A DNA stretch of 64,000 bases, from assembly GCA_963691705.1 (NCBI GenBank), contig OY829538.1:13604443-13668442 (forward strand), read 5' to 3'. Each line of letters begins with the position of its first letter. The first letter of the stretch is position 1. The position numbers were made by a program, and so were the translations under genes. Source of the stretch: Viola odorata (taxonomy: Eukaryota; Streptophyta; Magnoliopsida; Malpighiales; Violaceae). Positions 10,946 through 21,784 of this stretch are shown here, in pieces. Below the pieces are notes generated by a model, which was not told the DNA's origin, made no database searches, and saw only the letters and a list, made by a program, of their open reading frames with translations.

Positions 10946-12260
10946 TCGCAGCAACGTCTCTAAACGTGTCAATGCGTAGAGTAAGATTATTCCTCCAAGC
11001 GGCTACTCTTGCTTGAACTTTGTTTAGGGACCGTCTCCGGCGTAAGCACTACCAAACCCAAGCTCCTATCTTGAAGGATCCACTCAACATTCCATAGTTT
11101 TCCAAAGTTGCCATCTTGACACTCAAGCGTGCACCATAGCGCTTGGCTTGTCCATGGGCTGTCTGTATTACTTCGATCTCTTTGCTACCACTTATACTAA
11201 ACAATATACTCAAAGGCAGCAACATTAAACTGAATAACGTTATATGAATGAAACCATATATGAGTTTAAGCAATAATCCCAAAACAATAGCATGTACCGA
11301 AAGGAAGTAAGCAAATAAAATAAATTGAAAGCATTGCTTCCATGTAAACTCATACTTACAAACCGAAACATGCCATGAGGACTCAAGTGCCCATGGATCC
11401 ACATTGCTTGAAACTCCGAATTGTGCTTGAAAAGATCTCAATTAGCATCTTCGTGCTCGACCTCTTCCACAATTCCATCCATGAGTCGCTAAGTGACTCC
11501 TCCCTGTGATTACTAACAATACTCCAAGGAATAACATGTGAAAGCATAACATCCTTAAAGAATATGTTAGTAATAGTTGCGCTATATTGATGTATCAAAA
11601 AAGCATCATATGACCAATACACAGTCAAATCGTATAACGAACTACACAACCAAATTAAGCTCTCATGCTTGCTATGATATCCTTTGTGCATACAAAACAT
11701 AGATTTTGTGTCAAATAAATAATCTTTATAGACTTCACAAAATTCAGAATCATTACCATAAAGATTAACCCTAGGTGTAACCTCAAGCGATTTTTCACTA
11801 AGTGACTTTTTATCAATACTACCAATAAGAATCAAAGGAACATCATGTGAAGACATCATTCCTATAAATTAAACTAGTAATATTAATTAAATCACAGCAG
11901 CTCATCAACACAATCATCAAACACATCATGCTCATCAAAATTTCACAAAAGATCATGCGACTGATATAAGCGATTACGTCTGAAAAGAGCTCCTCCAAGT
12001 CCTGTCGACTTAAACACAAAATTTTCATGAAATTCACACTTTTCAGAATAGTTATCTAATGTAAAAACATGTGAGAATCCAATTAAATTTGTGTTAGAGA
12101 CAACACAATCCATGTCTCTTGGTCTAGCCAACATACCAAACTATTTTCGCTTTCGCGAGTAATTTTCAAAGGCATATGACTTGACCTTCGGTGCTTGCAT
12201 ATAATCATCATCATTTAAATTAATTTTAGAACTAGAAGTATAAAAATTAATGATGTTTAT
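10946..12260. other. Unassigned sequence, minus-strand frames without known motifs
   Basis: Minus-strand frames at 11049-11441, 11383-11859 and 11943-12134 overlap in different phases and could derive from one decayed coding region (for example WSIVSNHREESLSDSWMELW, 20 residues). I recognise no family. The surroundings are retrotransposon debris, so a gypsy spacer or captured fragment is likely. The right edge is the LTR at 12261. Confidence 0.3.
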
Positions 12261-12734
12261 TGATAAGATTCTGACTTCTGGAGGATCGGGGTAAGGATTA
12301 TGGTCGCTCGGAGTTACTGTAGTTGCCGTCGAGTGTACCTGCAAAGCGCCGGAGGGGGGGCTCCGGCATAGACACTCCGATGCTTAAGTTAGTAAGGCTA
12401 TTCTAACTAGCAGAGGTTCGAGTAGCGATCTTAGGCTTACCTCTCATCTCGAATGGTGTGGTATTTATAGGCAAAGCGTAGGCGTTATCTTGGGAAGATA
12501 ACGCCTCGAGTGACGTCATGGCTGACCTGGGATGGGATGACGCCGTGCGTATGAGTAGATAATGCGTGAGACTCCCTCCCCGCCCCCCCCGCTGATGTCG
12601 ACCATCCTAGGGATCTTCTCTTCAAAAAGGGGGCGACAACCTTCACGGCTGACGCCCGACTGACACTGTAGGGTTCCGGTCTCAAGGCTGGTGTGAAGAC
12701 GGAAATACGCTTGGAATTGCCTTAATTGTTATCA
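12261..12734 (-). repeat. LTR of Tat-1 (3' LTR)
   Basis: 474 bp, starting TGATAAGATTC and ending TTGTTATCA, a TGATAA/TTATCA inverted end pair shared with the LTRs at 40707-41206 and 50231-50802. On the minus strand it has a TATA box CTATAAATACC (12462-12471 region) and the conserved segment CTTAAGCATCGGAGTGTC / CCTCCGGCGCTTTGCAGG, which in Tat-3 lies downstream of the TATA. No matching 5-bp duplication can be checked because the other end is lost. Confidence 0.82.
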
Positions 12735-12875
12735 CAAGCCCAACTGAAAATGAGCCCGAGTGTTTACCAAGGGCTAACGCTTCTTCTCGTTCCTGTGTCG
12801 TGCTTGACGGTTCTCGAGATATCAGGGTGGCACGGCTTTCGAGGGACACGTGTCCTCAGCTGCTTCCTGCTTGGG

Positions 12876-12884
12876 CCTATAAAT
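12876..12884 (+). promoter_or_regulatory. TATA-like box of antisense unit C (Tat-1)
   Basis: CCTATAAAT sits about 70 bases upstream of the start position of unit C. Tat-2 has TCTATAAAT at the equivalent place (41933-41941). The conservation in two copies is the support; promoter activity is inferred. Confidence 0.45.
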
Positions 12885-12949
12885 TTGAACTTTCACCGAG
12901 CAAATTTTTCATCTTTTTTAGCACTTCTTTTGGCATTTTCACTATAGAC

Positions 12950-13327
12950 GAACTAACCAGAAACTTCTTGCTCTCCAAAGCCCACACTCTGAAGAATCTG
13001 ATTGAGGCCGATGTTGATTTTCTGGAAAATATGGTAAGGAAGACCTTTGAGGATATCATGGAGCTCCAGGGGATGATGGCCCCGCTCTTGTCCAGGCAGC
13101 TCGGGATTTCCCTGGAGGACTTCAGCCCTTTGGAGAGCGTGACGAAGTTGGCCGCCACCGTCTCCCCTATCGAGGTGGTGGTCACCATGCTGCGGCACAG
13201 GAAAGACATGCTGGGGTGCTGCTTGAAGGGAATGAGGGTCTGTTCCTCTGAACTGACCTCTGTTGCAGATGCGCTGAGGGAGGTTCCTGTGGTACCGGGG
13301 GAGGACGATGCCGGGTCCAATGCTTGA
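12950..13327 (+). pseudogene. Antisense unit C of Tat-1 (start codon lost)
   Basis: The frame encodes DELTRNFLLSKAHTLKNL...FLENM and runs to TGA at 13325-13327. It aligns along its whole length with the intact 129-codon unit C of Tat-2. At the position of the Tat-2 ATG there is ATA, so the conserved start is gone; the longer upstream frame is not conserved. An AATAAA follows at 13416-13421. The protein is small and helical-looking with heptad-like Leu/Met spacing. I recognise no family and can give no function. Confidence 0.6.
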
Positions 13328-13859
13328 CCGCTCGCTGCCGTCGTCGCTTCCCTTTATCTTCTTTTGTATGTTCTCAGTGTGTAGGCGGATGTATGCTTCG
13401 GGCCGTTAGGCCATAAATAAAGTATCTTTTAGTTACCTTGCATTTTTTCTTCCTTCTTTTCGCAACAAGCCAGTTAACGTTTCAATTGAGTGCCAAATCA
13501 ACCCAACTGAAAACGAGTCCGCCATTGGTTGAACTTCTGCATCGCTTGCTTTTTCTTGGTCGTCAAGTAGCAATGGTTACTCTTGTGAACCATTCCGTAT
13601 TGACTTCGCGCCGCCTCTTCAGTATCAACCGATTGGGCGGTTTTTCGGTGTCTCTTGATTAGTGAGAAATTTTCACAGGTGCGATCACAGGATCTGCTTC
13701 TGCAATTAAGATCGTTCTTCTCGAAGCGCATTGACCTTTCTCAAAGGTCGCGCGAGAAAGCGGGACGTCCTCTTCGCTTCGGCTATTTAATGAGATTTTT
13801 CTTCTTTTTCCTATTCATCTTTTTCTTCACATTTCTCCGTTGAGATTGCTTAAAATTCC

Positions 13860-14237
13860 ATGGCTGATTCATTTTTTGGAGATGCCATTGAGCGCGAGTC
13901 CCCACCAACTCCTCCTCCTTCGCCGGATTCCAACGATCCTCCTTCGCCGCGTCTGAAAAGGCGACCTGCCCGACGCAAAGGTCGTAAGAGAACAAAGAGA
14001 AAAGCCTTCGAGGCAGCCAGCGTGCCGTTTGACCTCTATGTCCCTACTATTCGGAGGGGCGATGAACTGTTTCCTCACATCAATCATTTCATGGAAATGG
14101 GTTCCTCCAGTGACATCGGTATCGAGGTAGCGGCTCCCGCTACTAAAAGGGAGTCAAGTCCACCAAAGCTTGGTTGAGAGAAAGGGGTTGACGAGCCTTT
14201 CCCTTTCGCTGACGAGGAGTTTCCATGGATATAACTC
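13860..14237 (+). pseudogene. Antisense unit D of Tat-1 (shortened)
   Basis: Starts MADSFFGDAIERESPPTPPP and is homologous to unit D of Tat-2 (42921-43343): Pro/Ser/Asp-rich N-terminus followed by a basic stretch (RRPARRKGRKRTKRK). The open frame stops at 14177, whereas remnants of the acidic tail (a Tyr-Trp-Pro-type end) continue in other frames to about 14257, which suggests a frameshift. TATTTAAT lies at 13784-13791 upstream and AATAAA at 14305-14310 downstream, as in an autonomous transcription unit. Function unknown. Confidence 0.55.
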
Positions 14238-14755
14238 CTATTGGCCTAACGAGGATTAATCTTCACACACCATGCATATTGTAGATGTCGTATGGCTTAT
14301 CATGAATAAAATAACGTTGTTGGCGCTTGCTTTCTTGCCGTTATATTATGCGTTAACTTCTACGGCCCTTAGACAGTTAACGCTAAGCGATCGGTTATCG
14401 CTCAATGCAACCGTTCTTCATTTTTCAATCGCTAATCACCTTTCCTCAAGGATATAAATGCTTAGTCCTAAATATTCCTCTGAGGCCGTTCCACGTGTCG
14501 CTTTTTACTTTGCGAGTGTCTTATTCTCACAGGCCGCTCAGTTGCTGAGTTTGACCTTTAAAAGGGAATAACTGCTTTCTTCTCACACTTTTACTCGTGC
14601 TTCGAATTTTCCTCTGTTATACTTTCTTTCTGCTTCTTCTTCTACTCAAGGGAAATTCCTTCAACCGTTCGTCAGCGCCGGTGGTCTACTCATTGTTTTC
14701 TCCTTCAAGGTATTTTGCTTCTCCTTCACTCTGGTTTTTCTTTTACTGGTTCAAT

Positions 14756-16107
14756 ATGCGCCACACTAGAGCTACCAGGGTCTTCAGAGGCCTCTAGATC
14801 CAGAAATCGAAAGGACGCACAGTATTTTCTCGTGCAAAACGATTCTGAGGGCTGAATTAGAGGGTCAAGGTGTTTTCTTTCCCCCCAACTATTTCCCTGT
14901 CATTCCCATGGATGACTGGCGACTTCATGATCCGTTATGGGGGAAGTATAGAATGGTTTATTTTAAAATGTTTCTCTACGACTTTCGCTTTCCACTTCAT
15001 ACTTCTGTAGAGAGGTTGCTGCGCCGGTATGATCTTAATCCCGCTCAGATAACCCCTTCTTCTTGGTGCGGTATTTATGCATTTCTTCGCGCTTGCGAGA
15101 TGAATATCTTTACTTCATTCGTCAATTTAATCTGTAAATTCTTTAGCCTGAGTTGTCATAACTGCTTAGTCGATATCGCCCCGCGGTGGAATGACGCATT
15201 CGTGCAATCATTCTGGCAAAAATTTCAAGGTTTTGAGGAAACTGTAGCTGACTAGAAGAGCGGTTTCTTCGTGCTCGAACTACCTTCCCGTTTGTGGCGC
15301 CGGGGCTTTAATCAGGAGATTACTAGTGCTGTTTGGGTAAACCTAGGGGTGTTGACGAGGGATGAGTTATTCCACGCTAACACCTTACTAGGGATAGATA
15401 CGCCTTTCCGTATTCGAGAATTCGCTTTGTATAAGCGTTTGGAAGAGTGCGTTACGGGTAAGCATTTCTCCTTCCGCGTTATCACTTAATTTTACTTGGC
15501 GTTCTAACACGCTTCGTTGGCAGAAAACGCTGAGGGTCAATCATCTGGAGGGAATGACGCTCCTTTAAACGTGTTACCACTCTAAACGCTATCGGTTTCT
15601 CCACCACCCGAGGGTTCTAGCCGTTAGACTACTCCACCAAAAAAGAGGAGAACTAAGACAGTTGCAGGGGGAGGGCGCGACATCTCTGCCCGAGCCTCTC
15701 GCTCCCTTGATAATTGGCTACCTGTTCGGGGTAAAGGAGCAACTTCGAGTCGTCCTACAGCTAGGATAATTGACAGCGATAGCGAGGAAATGGATATCGA
15801 GACAGAGCTTCGTCATGTTTCCTCGGGTCAACGGAAGAAACTCAGGGTGGAGAAAAACAATCTGACTGCTGAGGTTTCTTTTAAAAAGGTCGGCGAAGTC
15901 CCTACTGTGGTGATTGACGCCTCTACTGTGGTGAGTACTTCTGAAACGACAAAGGTTACTGAGGCGTCAACTGACACTCCTCCCAAGGTTACTAAAGTTT
16001 CGTTAGCGGCAGATTCGCTTCCACCGACTAACTCCCAGACTCTCCTATTTCTTCTTGTATTCCTGATGTGGTGATGTCAGCTTCCGACTCGAGTGTGCTT
16101 CCTGACA
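14756..16107 (+). pseudogene. Antisense gene A of Tat-1, Transposase_28-like, broken and truncated
   Basis: Homologous to gene A of Tat-2 and Tat-3. The N-terminal domain shows FFPPNY...YRMVYFKMFLYDFRFPLH and NPAQITPSSWCGIYAFLRACE, typical of the plant Transposase_28 (PF04195-like) domain of gypsy-associated ORFs. Exon 1 ends at 15457 (phase 1), the intron is 15458-15523 (GTAAG...GCAG), and exon 2 continues until the junction with viral DNA. Damage: a frameshift after about 13 codons, TAG at 15253-15255, TAA and TAG early in exon 2 (near 15583 and 15628), and a frameshift near 16030. CCTTTAAAAGGG at 14556-14567 is a TATA-like element shared with Tat-2. Confidence 0.7.
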
Positions 16108-16143
16108 TGAGATAAAAATATTCCATAACCATACTATCAAAAT

Positions 16144-17862
16144 ATGGATCAAAATAGTGAACAAGAAACTATAAAATCACCATCCCCTACTCATAGTGAC
16201 ATGAGATATTCAAATCAATTAAATATGATTAAAACAGACAAATATAAAATAGATAAGGAAAAATTAAGAAAAAAATTTTATGATCCTTCAAAAACTGAAT
16301 TAAGAACACAATTTTTTAAAGCATTCAGTAAAGAAGAAAAGGATTATATATAAAAAAGATTTTATAAAGATCTAGAAGAATTACAAATTCATATCCAATT
16401 TTTTACATGGTTTCAAAAACAATCAGATTTACATGATATAAAAAATATTAACGTAATAAAATCATCAAAACAAATATGGAAAACTGCCTTAGATACAAAT
16501 GTAGAATCAGTATATCCTCCTTTAGAAGAAATACAAATAACCCATCATAATAATACTATTCCAGCCTCTCCATTTAAACATATCCCTATTCCTAAAGAAA
16601 ATAGAGAAATAAAGCTAAAAGATATTAAAAATATTCAAACTCAAAATAATTATACAAACATTATGTTAAATTCTTTAGCGGCACAAATTACAATAGTAGA
16701 AGAAAACCTACCTCCACCTATTCAATTTAAAAGTACTACTTCAGGAGCAGAAACCAGTAAAAAATAAGAAAAAATGAAAATTCTTACTCAACCTTTATTC
16801 AAACCAATTGATATGACTAATTCAGAAATAATGAATTTTAAATTTAAAAAGGAAGATGAATATTTAGAAATGATAAATAAAAAATTAGTCAAAATAAATA
16901 TGAAATCTAAAGATCAAATTTCAGTTTTAACAGAAATAGATGAAAAAGATGTAAAAGATATTTCAAAACAATTTCAGGAATTTGAAATGAATAAATTACG
17001 AAGAGGAAATTATCAAAACTTTAGGAAAAATTATCAAAATCCAAGAATAAAGCACTTTTATCCTAAACCAACATTCCCTAATGTACAATCAGAAGATAAA
17101 AATACCAAAACTTCAGCCAATTATGATGGTCAAAGTAAGCATAATATAATAACAATGTTAGAAAATATGATGATGGCAGCTACTGCATATAAGGCACGAG
17201 GAAACACAGATAAATATGTTGCCCAGATAATTATTTCAGGATTTTCTGGACAACTTAAAAGCTGGTGGGATAATTACTTAACTCTACAAGAAAAATTAGA
17301 AATAATAAATGCCGTCAAAACAGAAAACGAAGAACCTAAAGAGGACGCTACTAATGTCCTGGTATATACTATATTAAAACATTTTGTAGGAGAACCAAGT
17401 CAATTTCAAGAAAAAACCACTGAAATATTGGTTAATTTAACTTGCCCAAAACTACAAGATTTTAGATGGTACAAAGACATGTTTCTAACAAAAATATTTC
17501 TAAAAGAAGATTGTAATCATTCATTCTGGAAAGAAAAATTCATTTCAGGATTACCAAAATTATTTGCAGAAAAAGTAAAAACTAGAATTAAAAATCTTTA
17601 TAGTGGAGTAATTCCTTATCCATTATTAACCTATGGTGAAATAATAGCACACATTAATAACGAAGGATTAGCTCTCTGTACTGATTTAAAACTAAAAGCT
17701 AAAATGAAAAATGAACTTCATCAAAGTAAAAAAGAATTAGGAACATTTTGTGCTCAATATGGATATGAAACACTAATACCCCCTTCAAGAAAATATAAAA
17801 AACAAAGAAGACCAATAAGAAAAAATTATAACAACTCTAGGTACTAAGAAAGACCTAATAAA
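16144..17862 (+). pseudogene. Pararetrovirus coat-protein region (ORF1 middle part), interrupted
   Basis: One reading frame runs from 16144 to the LTR insertion at 17863, with in-frame TAA stops at 16351-16353, 16765-16767 and 17845-17847. The segment around 17220-17600 contains KSWWDNYL and ...FWKEKFISGLP, as in the gag-like capsid domain of Caulimoviridae. The C-terminal part is strongly basic (SRKYKKQRRPIRKNYNNSR), which would contact nucleic acid. Base composition is far more AT-rich than the Tat element to its left. The zinc knuckle that normally follows is on the other side of the inserted LTR element. Confidence 0.7.
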
Positions 17863-19281
17863 TGTTAGCCCAAAGGGTACTCGAACCTGTTTTGATAATG
17901 TAACGACTCATAAATTAATTAGATAGCTAATTGGATTTTAAGTGTGAATGTGTGTAGTTTGCGAAGAACGAATATTAGAAGCAACGAATTCAAGGAATCG
18001 CAAGCTCAAGATCAAGTGTTATTTAGGATCGAATTTATATGTAAGTATGTATTATTTTAACACTTGGTTTGTGTTCAAATACCTCAGAGTTTAAGTGTCA
18101 AAAGGTTTTGTGTCAAACAAGTTTTGAAAAACGTTTTAAGTATTTCGGATCAGACCTTAAACGTGAATCACGGTTATGGCCAAACGTGAATCACGGTTTG
18201 CTATTTCAGCTAACCGTGATCACGGTTAGACCTTACCGTGAATCACGGTTAAGGTGGATCAAAGTCGATTTTAACATCCGAGAGTAACGTGAATCACGTT
18301 AAGGGGTTTAACGTGATCACGGTTGAGTAACCGTGATCACGGTTAGACCTAAACGTGAATCACGTTTGTCTAACGGCTAGTTTTTTCAAACGGCTTGAGG
18401 AGCTCGTCCTAACCGTAATCACGGTTACTCCTAACCGTGATCACGGTTAGAAGCAGACAAGTTCCAACAGTCACTTTGTCCACTTAAAACGGTCATTTTT
18501 GTTCCCATCCTCTCTTGTCCGACCTTCCCTCTGCCAAACACTATATATACTCATCTTAGATGAGTTAGATAGTAATGTTGAACATATAGAACAACAAGAG
18601 AACTTTTGAGAAAGCTCATTCATTCTAATTCCATTTTACAAACTCCAAAAATCTAAACACTCTTTACACAAGCTGTCTTCAACGATTTCAATCTTGTCTT
18701 GTGTCATTTTGGGAGTTCTTTTGAAGCTTTCTTTCTGAGGTAATTTGTTCATTTATTGGTGTTGAATTTAATCATACAATTATTCATTTTGTGTACACCA
18801 ATTGTTTGTTGCATTTTGAGATAATATCTTTGTTAAGGTTTGAAAAGTGTACCTAACACTTTTGGGTTAAGGGTAGTGTTCTCATCCCTTGAAAGAGAAC
18901 TTAGGTTTGTGGTTGAGCCCGGAAAAACCATAGGTTGTTAGTGAGCCTTGGAAAACTATTGATAGGTTGTGGTTGAGCCCGTAAAAACCATAGGTTGTAG
19001 TTTAGCCCGTGAAAAACTACTTGTAAGGTTGTTGGTGAGCCCGGTAAAACCAATTGTAAGGTTGTTGAGCTGAACCCGTGAAAAGCTCTTGTGAATTGCA
19101 AGGTGTTGCATTCGAAAATCCTAAGAGGAGGACTCTTAGGTAGTGGAGTACAATTCATGTGAATTGGAACCACTATATATTTGTGTGTATTGCTATTCTT
19201 CTCTTCTCTATTTGTGCAGAAAGTTTGAAGTTTTTAGAAGGGACTATTCACCCCCCCTCTAGTCCATTCATTGACTAATCA
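17863..19281 (+). repeat. 5' LTR of the gag-only element
   Basis: Begins TGTTAGCCCAAAGGG and ends ...GACTAATCA. It differs from the 3' LTR at 17904, 18063 and 18937 (all transitions). It contains ten copies of a GTGATCAC-type palindrome, a TATA-like CTATATATACTC at about 18541-18552, and a block of degenerate repeats of TTGTGGTTGAGCCCGTAAAA near 18900-19090. The short open frames inside it (18069-18287 and minus 18901-19173) are repeat by-products. Confidence 0.92.
18158..18453. repeat. Array of ten GTGATCAC-centred palindromes
   Basis: Ten copies of a palindrome of the form (T)AACCGTGATCACGGTTA, or variants AACGTGAATCACGTT, lie at variable spacing in the LTR. The best copies are perfect 18-bp palindromes (near 18211, 18329 and 18432). 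The same array is in the 3' LTR (about 24115-24410), and four more copies are internal at 21392-21484. Confidence 0.9.
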
Positions 19282-19285
19282 TCAA

Positions 19286-19298
19286 TTGGTAGCGGAGC
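19286..19298 (+). promoter_or_regulatory. Primer-binding-type site
   Basis: TTGGTAGCGGAGC follows the 5' LTR end by four bases. Position and the TTGGTA...GAGC frame match the initiator-Met tRNA primer sites of plant copia elements, with a two-base difference in the middle that I note from memory of the usual motif. Confidence 0.6.
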
Positions 19299-19344
19299 AA
19301 GGTCACTTGGAACAAGGTTCAGCAACCTCAAGTGAAAGATTCAA

Positions 19345-21090
19345 ATGGATAGAGGAAGTATTTCCAGCACTTCAGATAGAGGAGCTTTCAATCAACCACC
19401 TTACCTTGATGGCAACAATTATCTTCATTGGAAAATCAAGATGAAGACCTTCCTTACGTCTCTCAACTGTGAATTGTGGGATTGTGTCGAGAAAGGTTTT
19501 GTGGCTCCAACTGAACCTTCCGGTATAGATGGAACTACAAGGATTCTTGACTTTGAGCGTTGGTCAAATGCACAGAAGACAAGGAAGACCATGGAAGCAA
19601 AAGCCATGTATGCACTTCAAGTCTCCATTTCTTTTGGTGAGTTCAATCGCATCAGCTCTTGCAAAACAGCAAAGCAGATTTGGGAAACATTGGAGATGGC
19701 GCATGAGGGTACTGCCCAAGTTCGTGATCTTCGATTGGACCAGCTCAAGACTGAGTATGAGCTTTTCAAGATGATGCAAGGAGAGTCTATCTATGATCTT
19801 AGCACACGATTGCAAAATCTGTGCAGTGCCATGGATAATCTGGGATTGACTCAAAGCGATTCAGAAATGGTGAGGAAACTTCTGAGCATTCTTCCAAGCA
19901 AGTGGGTAGCTATCAAGACCACTATCAAGCAGAAGGAAGTGAAGCCATCATTCACTCAACTTGTGAGCTCTCTTACAGCTTTTGAGCACGAGTTGGGTTT
20001 GTACAATTTGGAAGAGGCAAATGTCAAGGAAAAAAAGAGCATTGCCCTTGCCAGTAAAATGGCTGAAGAGGATGAAGACACTCTTGCCTTCTTCACAAGA
20101 AAATTCCATAAGCATTGGAAATCCAAGAAGAATAAATATCAAGGTGAGTCTTCTAACCATTCTAAATTTAATTCTAATGCTGATGTTGTGTGCTTTGAGT
20201 GTGACAAACCAGGACATGTCAAGAGTGAATGTCCTAGGCTTGAAAAGAAAAAGAGATATGAAAAGCATAGCTCAAAGTACAAGAAAGAGGGGAAGAAGCA
20301 TCACAAGAGAGCATTTAAAGCTACATCAACATGGAGTGATGAGGATGCAACCTCTAGCAGCGTTTCTTTGGAAACCTCATCCGGAGATGAATTGGCAAAC
20401 TTGTGCCTTATGGCCCAAGAGGATGATGAGGTAAGTTCTTGCAACTCTTCTTATGATGAACGTGATTATGATGAATTGCAAGAAGTGTTTAATGAACTAG
20501 CAACTCGTTTTGATTATGCTAATAAGAAAAACACTAGTCTTGTTAAGGAACTTGAAAGACTTAAGAATGAGATTAGTAGACTAGAAGAGCTTAACAAGGA
20601 TTTGACTAATAAGAATAAATTGCTTGACATTGCTTGTGGTAAGCTTAAGGAAGAAAATGGCAAATGTGAGCTTTGTAAGAATTCTTCTAAGGATAGTTTT
20701 GTGTTAGAAGAAAAGATAAAAACGCTTGAGAACACATTAGCTAAATATATGCGTAGCAATCATAGCCATTATCAATGCATAAATGATGTGAAGAATCTTG
20801 GTAATATGCATGGCATTGGTTTTAAATCTTCCACAAGCATGAATAATAATAAAACCACTTTTGTCAAAGCAAACTCTTCTAATAATCATGCTAGTTCATC
20901 TAGAGTTCAAACCAAGTCCTCACATGCTAAACCGATTTATAAATGTAGCTATTGCAAAAAATTTGGTCATCTATCTTATTTTTGCTACATTCGTAGAGGA
21001 TTTGTTGGTTGGAAACAAATTTGGGTACCAAAGGGTACATGTGCAAATGAGGAAGGACCCAAACGTGGTTGGGTTCCTAGAGCTAACTAA
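19345..21090 (+). CDS. Copia-type Gag polyprotein, 581 aa
   Basis: Gag would form the particle that packages the element RNA. Starts MDRGSISSTSDRG; residues about 17-60 resemble the DUF4219 segment (FNQPPYLDGNNYLHWKIKM). Residues about 85-235 match the UBN2/copia gag domain (ISSCKTAKQIWETLEMAHEG, then ELFKMMQGESIYDLSTRLQN). A CX2CX4HX4C zinc knuckle, CFECDKPGHVKSEC, lies at about 283-296, followed by a basic and then an acidic region, a Lys/Glu coiled-coil-like stretch at about 375-480, and a second knuckle, CSYCKKFGHLSYFC, at about 534-547. The end, GPKRGWVPRAN, is where SIRE-type copia elements would continue into protease; here a stop follows and pol is absent. The frame is uninterrupted, as expected for a young element. 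Confidence 0.88.
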   Translation: MDRGSISSTSDRGAFNQPPYLDGNNYLHWKIKMKTFLTSLNCELWDCVEKGFVAPTEPSGIDGTTRILDFERWSNAQKTRKTMEAKAMYALQVSISFGEFNRISSCKTAKQIWETLEMAHEGTAQVRDLRLDQLKTEYELFKMMQGESIYDLSTRLQNLCSAMDNLGLTQSDSEMVRKLLSILPSKWVAIKTTIKQKEVKPSFTQLVSSLTAFEHELGLYNLEEANVKEKKSIALASKMAEEDEDTLAFFTRKFHKHWKSKKNKYQGESSNHSKFNSNADVVCFECDKPGHVKSECPRLEKKKRYEKHSSKYKKEGKKHHKRAFKATSTWSDEDATSSSVSLETSSGDELANLCLMAQEDDEVSSCNSSYDERDYDELQEVFNELATRFDYANKKNTSLVKELERLKNEISRLEELNKDLTNKNKLLDIACGKLKEENGKCELCKNSSKDSFVLEEKIKTLENTLAKYMRSNHSHYQCINDVKNLGNMHGIGFKSSTSMNNNKTTFVKANSSNNHASSSRVQTKSSHAKPIYKCSYCKKFGHLSYFCYIRRGFVGWKQIWVPKGTCANEEGPKRGWVPRAN

Positions 21091-21784
21091 TTTGTTTTAT
21101 AGTTGTGCCGAAAACCCAGTGCAGATTAAAGATGATATTTTGTAGGGTGTTCGTGGCACATTTTGGGTGATGAATCGAAGCTCACCCTTGTGGTAATCTT
21201 TGGAGATGTTTTGTTTCAATTATATTGTGATTATTTACTAATTGTATTTGATCACTTGATTAATTGTTTCAGGGCTGAGAATCTTGTTTTGATTTGTTTT
21301 AAATGATCTTTAAATGGTTTTGAACGTTTTTGGTTTGAAAATTTGATTTTGGACTCGAAAAATTGGGAAATTCGGATTTCAGATCAGTGACTAACGTGAT
21401 TCACGTTTGGTGCTAAACGTGATTCACGGAAAGCAATGTTTGCTTACCGTGATCACGGTTAGACCTAACCGTGATCACGGTTAGGCACTGGGAATTTAAA
21501 ACGCGTGTTTTCTCTCTTTTTCCCAAAAACTCAGTTTTACTCTCTCTCTTCAAAACCCGATTCTCTCATCTCTCAACTCGATTTTTTGCCGATTTTACAC
21601 TCAAATCTACCCCGTTTAAGCTAAAACTTTGACAAATCTTTTCCCATACACTCATAATCAAAACCCATTTGTCGATTTTGAAATCCATCCACAAAATCGA
21701 GTTTTCCCCAAAATCCCCAATCCGAAACCCTAAATCCTAATTTTCGGATTTTTACTTGGTTAATTCGTTTGTTCTTGATCTAAG
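21091..21784 (+). other. Internal spacer and 5' leader of the second ORF
   Basis: Non-coding. It holds four palindromes of the LTR type (21392-21484, for example AACCGTGATCACGGTTAG) followed by a CT-rich leader (CTCTCTTTTTCCC, CTCTCTCTCTTC) and AAACCCTAAATCC just before the ATG at 21785. This looks like an internal promoter and 5' UTR, perhaps captured with the second ORF. That is inference. Confidence 0.5.

Larger units (their letters stand above)
12261..16107 (-). mobile_element. Tat-1: 3' part of a minus-oriented Tat-like gypsy element
   Basis: The element reads right to left, so its 3' LTR is at 12261-12734 and its antisense genes appear on the plus strand in the order C, D, A. It matches Tat-2 (40707-50230) in LTR ends (TGATAA...TTATCA), in the sequence just inside the LTR (CCCAACTGAAAA, AGCCCGAGTGTTTACCAAGG) and in the cassette. 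Gene B, the repeat block, gag-pol and the 5' LTR are missing: at about 16107 the sequence changes abruptly to pararetroviral DNA. Confidence 0.8.

Noticed and set aside
12877..13320. 147-codon minus-strand frame
   Set aside because: Shadow of antisense unit C; the plus-strand reading is the one conserved in Tat-2.
18069..18287. 72-codon frame, repeated identically at 24026-24244
   Set aside because: It is inside the LTRs and made largely of the palindrome array; duplication follows from the LTR pair.
18901..19173. 90-codon minus-strand frame, repeated at 24858-25130
   Set aside because: A by-product of GAGCCCGTAAAA-type repeats in the LTR; no independent support.
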